Of a DNA stretch of 64,000 bases, positions 55,499-64,000 are shown piece by piece. Below the pieces are notes generated by a model. That model ran no database searches. It was not told the origin of the DNA and saw only the letters and a list, made by a program, of their open reading frames with translations. The stretch comes from Phytophthora hibernalis (taxonomy: Eukaryota > Oomycota > Peronosporomycetes > Peronosporales > Peronosporaceae). Position numbers and translations under genes: made by a program. Every line of letters starts with the position of its first letter. The first letter of the stretch is position 1. The stretch covers positions 372,001-436,000 of the forward strand of contig JAAKBF010000343.1 in assembly GCA_012656075.1 (NCBI GenBank), written 5' to 3'.

Positions 55499-58423
55499 AT
55501 GAGATCAACTAAAGGTTGTGATGGTAGTACCTATGATCAACGATGGCAGGAGGCCATGTCGGAGCTCAATGAGCAGGTTCATATCGAGGACCACACGCTC
55601 GGTGACGGACCGGATGGAGGAACGAACGAACCGGTACGTCTTTTTCAGTTTATTTGATACTAGATGCTTATCCATGTGGTGTGTTATGCTTTGCAGCCGC
55701 CCCAAGCTACGATCGTGGAAGCGTTCCAGCACTACGCGTGTCTGTACATCAAGTACATTCAGATCTTGTCGCGGTTGTCAGAGTGCTACGATCAAATGGT
55801 GCACCCGCAGAAGCGTATCGATGTGAAACAAGTGATCGAGGTGGTGGCCACTCGCGTGGTGGAGCTCAAGCATTTGCTCGTCAAGTGGAACCCTCCCAAC
55901 CCTGATGTCATGACGCAGCCTGAACGCGGCTTTCCATGGGAATACGTCAATTTAGACGATATCCTCGTCGATCTCAAGCTGCCACCAGAGACACTCGAAG
56001 TCCCAGTGCCCCAGTCGTTTGTCGATGACCAGCAGGAGGACATAGTGCGTCGCGAACGACTTGTCAAAGGCTACATGAAGTTGAAACATGGTGTCGATTC
56101 TATCCCGTTGGATGCCATTAAGGTGGCACAAGCGGCCATTGCTGGAGGAGTAGGCGTGTTATCACTTGATGAAGCTATTGCGGTGATCCAGCGAAATGAA
56201 CGTGGTCGTCAAGGTCGTCAGCGCGGTCTTCTTGTCCAAGAACTGCGCGAGGAAGAGCGTCAGCGGAAGCTGTACGAATCGGCCCAAGGAGCTCCCGAGA
56301 TGGACCCCGATATTGCAGCCGCCAACATCCAGCGCATGTTTCGCGGCTTCTGGTCTCGTGCAGAAGCAGCTCGTGAACGTGACGCAGAGCTGGTTTTCAT
56401 CGGGATGAAGGCACCGACTACCGATCGATCAGCACTCGAGAAAAGACTTGCCGACGCCCGCCTGCAACGACGTGCAGAGCAGCTTGAAAACAAGGAGGAG
56501 TATGAACGTGCGCTTATCGAGCTCCATGGCGTGGTTACCAACGAAGAAGGACCATTCATGAAGGAGAGGATGCTGGAAGAGCGTCGACGCTGGATCACGG
56601 ACGTCATGGCCACTGGTCAACTACCAGAAGACCTCACTGGGTTTTACGCAGCTCTGAATGGTGAAGGAACTCCTGAAGAGATTGCCAAGGCTCAAGCTAA
56701 GGAGGAAGAAGAGGCCAAAGCGAAGGCTGCAGCCAGCAAGAAAGGAGCTAAAGGTGCCAAGGGCAAGAAAGAGGACAAGAAAGGTGGCAAAGGAGCCAAG
56801 GGCAAAGGCAAAGACGCAAAGGAGCAGGTAGAAGTAGCCCCGAGAAACCACCTCCGCTCACGGGACCTTCCGAGTTGTGCCAGAAGCTGGCGGGCGGTGT
56901 GGCTCAGTACGAAAAAGTGTGGCTTGAGCGTGAAGAGCTCGACAACTTCTATCAGAAGTATGAGGTCGTTTTGGCCAAGGACGTCGTTCGTGGACCAGTG
57001 GAAGTCCAGGTGCGTCAACAGGTGGACGAAATGCTTGTGTTGCAGCTCGTCAACATCAAAGCACAACTTGAAGCTGCAGCGTCAGCAGGCAAGAAAGGTA
57101 AAAAGGGAAGAAAGGCAAAGGGAAGAAAGGAGGCAAGAAGGGCAAGAAAGGCAAGAAGGACGGCAAAGGTAAGAAGGGAAGCCACTACCCGGTGAGAAGA
57201 TTGCAGAGCTCAAAGGCCGAGCTCCCGACTCCTTCCTGAGTGTGCTTGTGGAGAACCAGATTGTCCACGCCCCACGTCCTGGAGTACGCGTTCGTGATTT
57301 CGTCGGCAGCTTTAACTTCCTTGGTACAGTTTACCAGCACTGCGAACGTCGTGACCGGTTTGGCAATTGGGTGCCTCAGGACCCGTCCGCTGCGCAACTA
57401 CGACAGTCACTCACAGAGTACGGCGTTCTGCCCATGGGTTCTCCGTTCATTCGAGCACGCACTCCTCTAGTGCGCTCGATCATGTTGTATGGGCCTCGTG
57501 GATCTGGTAAAACCATGTTGATGAGTGCCTTGGCAAATGAGACAGGTGCACTCGTGCTCAATCTGTCGCCCAGCAATCTCGTCGGGAAGTTCGCGGGCAA
57601 GACGGGTCCAACGAAGCTCGTGCATATGGCATTTGTGTTGGCAAAGGCGGCTACTCTGCAGCCCATTATCATCTACATCGATGACTGCGAGCAGATCTTC
57701 GCGGGTGGTGGCGGTAAGAAGAGCAAGTCTTCTGCGAGTTCAGAGGGGCCCGCTCGGTTCAAGAAGGACCTGTTGTTGTACATCAAGTCTGCTCTGGAGC
57801 CTTCAGACCGTGTGTTAGTCGTTGGCACCTCAGCAGATCCTGGTGTCGCTGAGGTCAAAGACTTGCGTAACTTCTTCGACAAGTTCCTGCACGTGCCGTA
57901 TCCAGACTATGCGTCGCGTGTGCTGCTGTGGAAGCATGCTTTACGCACTACGATTGCTGCTCATGCTTCTACGTTGGGGCTTTCAAGCACAGCAACGGCC
58001 GCTGCATTAGGCGCTGCATCTTCGTCGTCAGCCAAGTCAACGTCGAATGGATCGGTCTCGCACATGCAGGACCACCGCAGTCGGGAGCCGCTGGATATCT
58101 CGACGTTGGCTCACATCTCGGAAGGTTATTCGTCTGGTAGTATTGTTCGTGCGGTGCAGAGCACACTTACACCACGGCGTGTAGAGTGTCTGGAGAAGCG
58201 TGTACTCCGCGAAGAGGAATTCCTGGGAGCTCTCTCGCGACAGACAGCTACATTTGCAGATGACCATGAGAAGTTCAAAACCTTCACGAGTGTCATCTCG
58301 GGGTTGAAGGACACACGTGATAAGATCCGCAAGGCTGCAGCGGATGCACTCAACCCAGACGACAAGAAGGACGGCAAGGGCAAGAAAGGAGGGGACAAGA
58401 AAGGCAAGAAGGGCAAGAAGTGA
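55499..58423 (+). CDS. DRC11: IQ and AAA domain protein, DRC11-like subunit of the nexin-dynein regulatory complex
   Basis: A structural ATPase-like subunit of motile cilia, expected in the zoospore flagella. The ATG at 55499 is followed by STYDQRWQEAMSEL; a 63 bp intron (55634-55696, GTACGT..TGCAG, phase 0) then leads to PPQATIVEAFQHYACLYIKY. An IQ motif lies in ANIQRMFRGFWSRAE (about 56323-56367). A Lys/Gly-rich stretch is followed by an AAA domain with Walker A LYGPRGSGKTML (57486-57521) and Walker B IIIYIDDCE (about 57665-57691). The C-terminus is a KKGGDKKGKKGKK tail. Frame changes at CCCC 56838-56841, GGG 57105-57107 and GGG 57176-57178 are each one base short; two are inside the AAG/GGC repeats. 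About 955 residues. An upstream in-frame ATG at 55268 is unlikely, since it lies in the neighbour's start. Confidence 0.9.
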
Positions 58424-58463
58424 GCAAATGACCAGCTACGGAGTAGCCTGGACCGATATGCTT

Positions 58464-61400
58464 TCAATACCAGTGTTCTGCATGATCCAGATCTGATGGT
58501 GCACGTCGATTTCTAGGATGTTGTTCAGATTGGGGAAGTTTGAGCAGAGGTACGTCTCCATTCCTTGTAGCTTGTCGTTCCTTCTGCTTCAGTTGTTGCT
58601 CCTCCGTCCAGTACTGTGGCGGTTCCCATCGGGTTTCACCTGTTGTTTCGTTCTCGTAGTAGATGGCGTCGGTGTACATGTCGGTACGCAGCACCCAGCG
58701 TCTCGCTTCGATGCGAACGAGTTGCTCTTCAAGTTCCCGGTTTTGTCTTTCAAGCAGCTTCTTGCGCTCCTGACGAACCTTGACAGCGTTGGCATCAAGC
58801 GACTTGCTCGAGCCACCTCACGCCAAGCTTTGAATATGGCTCGCGTACCAAGTCCACGCCATCGTTGCAGAACTGCTCGCATCCGGAGGAACTCCTTGGT
58901 GGCTTGCGTCGACACCTTCGCGCACTGCATCTCGACGTACGAGTCTCGTATTTGTGCCTGGAAGAGTTCCAGTAATTCCTCTTCGGGGACGTCCAGCGGC
59001 ATGATGAAGTTTGGCTTCTTCGCAACGACTTTGACGTTGATCTTCTGGTTTTTCCGATCTTCATCTCCGATGGCTCTCTTCTCAAGCTTTTGATCCACAG
59101 CTTTCACTGTCGCTTTACGATAGTCGTCAATGTTCATGTCGGGCATGTCGATCTGGAAGAACGAGTCGGTTGGAGCTTCAGTCGGTGGTGTGGAGCTCAC
59201 CTTTGCAGCCTTAGTCTCCTCGTCGGAGTCTTCTTCTTCCTCCGAGTCATCTTCACCGTCTTCGTCGAAGTCTCCAGCATCGTCATCGACTTCTTCGTCA
59301 TCTTCGGCGCTTTCGCTCTCTTCCTCCTCGTCTCCATCATCTTCGACGTCGGCATCCATCTCCTGAGCTCGATTTTCTCCGTGGCGGTGGCCAGCTTCCT
59401 CTCTTCCATGTCAAGTCCCTCGATGGCGAGTTCAATCTCATAGATCTTCCCGTTCTCCGGCCCATCAAGTTTCGACTCGGCTTCTTCCAACTCTGCTCGC
59501 AGTTTCGAGAGCTTCTCGTCCGTTCTCGCTAGTTTTTCGTCTTGGATGCAGCCAACGCTCCATCTTTGTCTCTCGCCACTGCAACGTCACGCTCGTGCAC
59601 CAAAGTCTCCCGATCCTTCTCAAGACGAGCGCATTTATCCCATGTAGTCTTGAGACGAGCTTCTTTCGCGCGTTGGAAGGCCTCAATTTTGCGATGAAGC
59701 TTATCTCGACGTGAATTGATCTGGTGCTGAGCTTTTCGTGCTTCTTGTAGAGCTTACGAAGTCGTCGACGACATTGAACCATTTCGTGAGCAAGGACGCG
59801 AGATGTACGCTCGAAATGAGCAACACCCGTAGTGGAGTTAATGTACTCGATGGCACGGCGTCGAGTTTTCTGGACAAGACGAGCGACTTTGGCACGTAAG
59901 TAGATGCTGGCGAGTTGGTCTTGTACCTGTTCTTTGGTAAGCATCTGAGCTCGCAGCAGTCTGCCTGGTCGTTGGCAACGGTAGGGCACCGTTCGTGGTA
60001 GACAAACTTTCCGAACGCGTTGACCACGTTCACGCAGAACCACTGGATCAAGACACGCACAGCGACGCAACTCGATGAGAACATTTGGTACATCTACCGT
60101 ACCAGCAACACAAGCAAGACCGAACTCGTCGTCGTAGTTGAGCAATGCGTCTTCGACCTCTTCAGCAGAAAACCGCTGCGAAAATGGAGTTGGAGCGGAA
60201 GGCTGTTTAGCTATCGACTCGTTTTGCTGAGGCTGCTCGTTGTTTGCAAGTTCTTGCTGGCGTTCGATGGCAGGCAACAACTCGGAGTAGAAGTTGTCCC
60301 ACACGACACCGTAAAGCTTCAGCTCGCTGTTGCCAGCAGGTGAAAGACGATCGCAATTTGACTCGAAGAGTTCCATAATGACACGAAGGTCAGCGTCGGT
60401 GCTGTTGTCGCCTGAGCTTACGCCGGAAGACTCCATCTGAGCTTCAGAGTTCTTGATAAGTTGAGCGGCGAAAGCCAACACTTGCTGAAGAGCTTCCACC
60501 ACCTCACGTCGGCTGCTTCTCTGAAATTCGGCTAGTGCTTTCTCCATGTAACTCAGCGTCTCCGGAACACCACGAGCCACTATGTCGATCGTTGGCAACT
60601 TCAACGGATTTTGCTCCATGCACAACACTTGCAGATTGGTTAGTGCACGAAAGGAGAAAGGGAGTTCTTGAATGGAATTCCAGTCTAGCCGCAGCTCTCG
60701 AAGTGCTTGCATTTCTCCGATACTCCGAGGCAGTTTGGTGATCTGGTTCCGTGAAGCGTGTAGAACTCGCAACTTGGGAAGACTCACCAAGGCGTCAGGA
60801 AATTCTTGCAACTCGTTCAAATTTATGGATAGAGTGGTAAGGGATGTGAGCTCACCGATTGTTTCGGGAAGTTCCGTCAACATGTTGCCACTGAAATTGG
60901 CACAGCGAGCACTTCGACAGCCTCCGATGGATACCGGAAGCTGCTTCAGTGCATTGCGCTCCAGCCAAAGTTTGTCAAGTTTGTCAAGTTTTCCAAAGTC
61001 TTCAGGAAGCTTCTCCAGAAGGTTGCACGACAGGTCCAGCACCTTGAGACCTGTGAGTTTTGTCAGTGAATCCGGCAGTTCACACAGCCGATTCTTGGTC
61101 AAGTCCAGCTCCGTCAAATACTTCAGTGTTCCAATGCTGTCTGGCAGTCGTTCAAGGCCGTCAGCGATAAGTGAGAGAACTTCAAGCGATGGAAGAGCGG
61201 CAGGTAAAGTTTCGGGTAGTTCTTTCAAGTCATGACCTATAATTCGCAACGCCAGTAAATCTCGGAAAGGCAGCACTCGCGTCCAAGTGAAGAACCCGCG
61301 AGCTTCTTTCCACGCGATGTTGAGTTCTCCGGTTTGTTTCGCTTCACGTGCAAAAGGTGTCCATAGTTTTTCATTCTCAAGTTCTAAAGCTGCAAGTTGT

Positions 61401-61504
61401 TGTTCTCTATCACGTTCGCGTTGCTTCTGTCGCTCTTCAAGTTGTTCTCCAAGCCATGCACGTCGTTCCTCTCGGTTGATTGTCTCTTTCCTACCACCAA
61501 GCAT
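58464..61504 (-). CDS. Leucine-rich repeat protein with IQ-like, coiled-coil, acidic and WW segments
   Basis: The ATG at 61504 starts a charged helix (INREERRAWLGEQLEERQKQ), then about nine LRRs of the L-P-x-x-[IL]-x-x-L type (for example LERLPDSIGTLKYLTELDLT; about 61230-60580). Further on there is a VPYRCQRPGR segment, an IQ-like helix (IYLRAKVARLVQKTRRRAIE, near 59890) and long coiled coils in shifting frames (EARKAQHQINSRRDKLHRKI; KLRAELEEAESKLDG). A Glu/Asp-rich linker (59359-59200) follows, then a helical part (FKAWREVARAS) and a WW domain (YENETTGETRWEPPQYW, about 58660-58600) before the stop at 58464. Frame changes lie near 59745, 59540, at TTTT 59373-59376 and near 58800. Its end lies 40 bp from that of DRC11 (convergent). 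A flagellar role is suggested by context only; no named family was recognised. Confidence 0.7.
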
Positions 61505-61676
61505 GCTTCAATCATCAGACTAGGAACTATTCAAGGAAAGCATTCAAAGAATAGCAAGCAGCATCCCATGCAAGTCTCAACTTGCTATTCAAGAACTACG
61601 TAAATCAATGCGAAGCTATCCTAGTTTTCCACTTCAATCAATCTGCTTCGTGCTTCGCCTTGTCAAACCACAAAAC

Positions 61677-63213
61677 TTAGGGCGCCACCGGCGTGAAAGC
61701 CTTGCGTGGCGGATTCAGCGGTGCCGTAATGTGCTTCTTGGACTTGAGCACAGATTTCTTGGCCGTCCGCATCTGGTCCATTTTCTCCTTCACACGACGC
61801 GCGTAGTGTTCATCCACTTCCTTGAAATTCTTCAGCGTGCGTTCCTGGACGGGCATCGAGGCGTTCACAAGTGAAGTGGCGATGTTATCCGTCAGCCGTT
61901 CGCGAGCTTCATCGTCCAGTACGTTGCGGTAGAAAACCTGGACTTGCGAGAGGTTATCATCGTACGCCGACGAGTATTTGTCCACCACAGTGTGTTCTCC
62001 GTCATACTTGTTGTAGCGCAGCGACTCGAGTTCTTGTGGTCCTCCCATGCTGTTCGGGAAGTAGTTTGGAGCATCACCCATGTTCCCGTTCACTGCAAAT
62101 TGGCCATCACGCTGGTACGTTTGCGGTTCATTCAGAGGCCGGTTAACCGGAATTTGCTGGTAGTTCTTGCCCAAACGGTGACGCAGTGTGTCCGGGTACG
62201 AGAACAATCGGCCTTGCAACATTTTATCGGGCGACGGAGCGATTCCAGGCACCATGTGCGATGGAGCAAACGCGAGCTGCTCAATCTCCGCGAAATAGTT
62301 GCAAGGGTTCTTGTTCAGCACAAGACGTCCGACTTCTTGTAGTGGGAAATCTCCGTGCGGCCACACTTTAGTCACATCGAACGCGATGAACTTGTGCTTT
62401 TTGGCTTGTTCCGGAGTCATGGTCTGGATGTACAACGTCCACGACGGGAATTCACCGCCTTCGATGGCTTCGTACAGATCACGGTTCGAGTAGTCCGGGT
62501 CGGCACCAGCCAAAAAAGCAGCTTCATCCACCGGCATGTTGCGAATACCTTGATCCGTCTTGAAATGGTACTTGACGTACGTCATTTCGCCTTTCTCGTT
62601 GACATTGGTGAAGGTGTTGCTGCCGTACCCGTTCATGAATCGATATCCATCCGGAATGCCGCGATCCGAGAACAACCACGTCTGCATGTGCAGCGATTCC
62701 GGACGCAGCGAGAAGAAATCCCAAACCATGTTGGCGTCCTTCAAGTGCGAGCTTGGTAGACGCTTCTGCGAGTGGATAAAGCTCGGGAAGAGGATCGGGT
62801 CGCGGATGAAGAAGATTGGCGTGTTGTTGCAGACAAGGTCCAGGTTCCCTTCTTCCGTGTAGAACTTGAGCGCGAACCCGCGCGGGTCTCGAATCGTGTC
62901 GGCACTCCCCATTTCCCCGTCACGATCGAGAATCGAGCTGCAACGGGTGTACGCTTGCCAACTTCGGAGAACATTTTGGCACAAGTGTACTTGGTGATCT
63001 CAGGGTGGGTCACCTCGAAGTAGCCGAAGGCACCGCCACCTTTGCATGCACAACCCGCTCTGGAACACGCTCACGGTCGAAGTGTGACAGGTGATCAATG
63101 AACTCGAAGTCTTGAAGCAACATTGGACCAGTTGAACCAGCCGTAGCAGAAGCCGTCAACCCGAATCGAGGCATCGGAGCACCATTACTCGTCGTACAGG
63201 TCGGTGGCGCCAT
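61677..63213 (-). CDS. CAT: Heme catalase (clade with short, NADPH-type subunits)
   Basis: Breaks down hydrogen peroxide, probably in peroxisomes or cytosol. About 512 residues, the normal small-subunit length. The ATG at 63213 starts MAPPTCTTSNGAPMPRFGL. The catalytic His lies in FDRERVPERVVHAK (about 63085-63045). The heme-face segment NNTPIFFIRDPILFPSFIH and the proximal heme ligand Tyr in RLFSYPDTLRHRLGKNYQQI (about 62207-62148) are present. Frame changes at TTT 63042-63044 and CCCC 62915-62918 (plus-strand letters) are one base short and rejoin AFGYFEVTH and GSADTIRDPRGFALKFYT. C-terminal residues (KAFTPVAP) give no clear SKL-type peroxisomal signal. Confidence 0.95.
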
Positions 63214-63280
63214 GATCAATTTGTTCTCGTTCTTGTTCTGGTGGTGCGCCTCGAATCAAGCAAATTGAGCTCTGAGGTCG

Positions 63281-63295
63281 AATTGCAGAATGATC
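63281..63295 (-). promoter_or_regulatory. Oomycete INR+FPR-like core promoter of the catalase gene
   Basis: Minus strand GATCATTCTGCAATT fits TCATTYYNCAATT at nearly all positions and lies 68-82 bp before the ATG at 63213. Confidence 0.6.
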
Positions 63296-63385
63296 TTGAT
63301 GCGTTGCTACCGTTGGGTAGGACTGCCGTACGTGTGAGATAGGGACCGAGTTCAATGTTAACGGTACTTTTTCCCACCCTTTCTC

Positions 63386-64000
63386 ATGGTCAAATCAAGA
63401 CTAGCACTGGGACGGGTAATACCCGGTAATGGGGACGTTGGAGGCACGGGGTGTGAGAGCGATGATGCACCGTCTTGTAGTTTAAGAGAATGCCTTTCTT
63501 CGGTGTTTGCACGGATTTGGGCCGAGCGTTCGCCTTCAGAACAGTGCAACGAAATCTCAGGATGGGAGAACTCGTTGCTGGATTCAACCACCGGTCAGTG
63601 ACGATGCGTATCGGGTTGTAAAAGTTTGCACTCACATGATTGTTGATGTCATTTTAGGTCAAACCGAACACAAAGATGAACTCAAGGCGCGCAACGATCG
63701 TTACCTGGAGCTAATGAACCGAACCCAGCGTACCGACTGGAACAGGAAATGACGGGCGAGCTCGCTCGCGCTTTGACTACAGTACGCATTCCTCGCAGAG
63801 CTAGAGTCCGAATTGCATGCGGACATCGCAAGCGACCAAGTTGAATCAACAACGACTCGGAACCTTCAACGAGCTCCAACAGAACATCGAGATAATCGAT
63901 CGTCAGCCTTCAGTGAAATGATCGATGCAGACAGTCATGCTCTCCCGTTTCAAGTGCAAGTTTTCATGATGTTTACCTCCTTGTGCCCTCTTGTAGATGT
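63386..64000 (+). CDS. Start of an unknown, helix-rich protein; runs off the window
   Basis: Not recognised. From the ATG at 63386 the frame reads MVKSRLALGRVIPGNGDVGG to the end of exon 1 at 63593. A 64 bp intron (63594-63657, GTCAGT..TTTAG, phase 1) leads to GQTEHKDELKARNDRYLELM. The frame then stops at 63750 (TGA), but shifted frames go on with helical sequence (RLEQEMTGELARALTT at about 63732-63778, then YAFLAELESELHADIASDQV from about 63782) that stays open to position 64000. Two further one-base errors would join these. The 3' end lies outside the window. Function unknown; no membrane segments seen. Confidence 0.5.

Noticed and set aside
60672..61235. Plus-strand open frame of 187 codons opposite the LRR gene
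   Set aside because: Ser-rich translation of the antisense of leucine-rich repeats, a usual artefact.
61944..62759. Plus-strand open frames opposite catalase
   Set aside because: Antisense shadows of a strongly conserved gene.

Overview
The window looks like nuclear DNA of a plant-pathogenic oomycete of the Peronosporales type (Phytophthora or a downy mildew). The reasons are: genes with few, short GT-AG introns (48 to 71 bp); two secreted proteins with the signal peptide / degenerate RxLR / EER / WY-like plan; a decayed Crinkler with an LxLYLAK and an HVLVxxP motif; an oomycete-type bZIP factor; a folate-biopterin transporter; a Crypton-type tyrosine recombinase; and core promoters of the oomycete INR+FPR type (TCAYTYYNCAATTT-like) in front of several genes. 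No prokaryotic features, rRNA or tRNA genes were recognised.

Layout. 0-5 kb: a relic of a multi-membrane-span family, a bZIP factor and a mitochondrial glycine-cleavage T protein. 5-9 kb: an ABCC-type ABC transporter. 9-10.6 kb: a broken Crinkler. 10.9-18.9 kb (minus): one very long gene for an ion channel with four tandem cyclic-nucleotide-gated channel modules. 19-23.7 kb (minus): a SulP sulfate permease and a secreted sulfatase. 24.6-26.5 kb: a Crypton relic flanked by short repeats, followed by a lysine-rich gene. 28-30 kb: a BT1-family transporter. 30.7-33.5 kb: a multispan receptor-like kinase with a DEP-like region, abutting a decayed HA-like repeat gene. 34.7-45.5 kb: a tandem array of five paralogous two-module membrane proteins (two plus, three minus) with a relic between them. 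45.5-48 kb: a duplicated RxLR-like effector. 48-51 kb: gene-poor DNA rich in palindromes and repeats. 51-52 kb: an EngB-type GTPase. 52-61.5 kb: a cilium-linked group (cytosolic carboxypeptidase, DRC11 and an LRR/IQ/WW protein). 61.7-63.2 kb: catalase. 63.4 kb to the end: the start of an unknown gene.

One thing governs every gene model here. Nearly all conserved genes are broken into pieces by single-base frame changes, and almost every break lies in a run of the same base that is one base too short. More than thirty such sites can be located. The simplest reading is a systematic run-length error in the assembly, not wholesale pseudogenisation. Genes are therefore annotated below as single loci across these breaks. 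True relics (the Crinkler, the 0.3-0.8 kb and 37 kb family fragments, the Crypton) carry additional in-frame stops, truncations or breaks outside runs.
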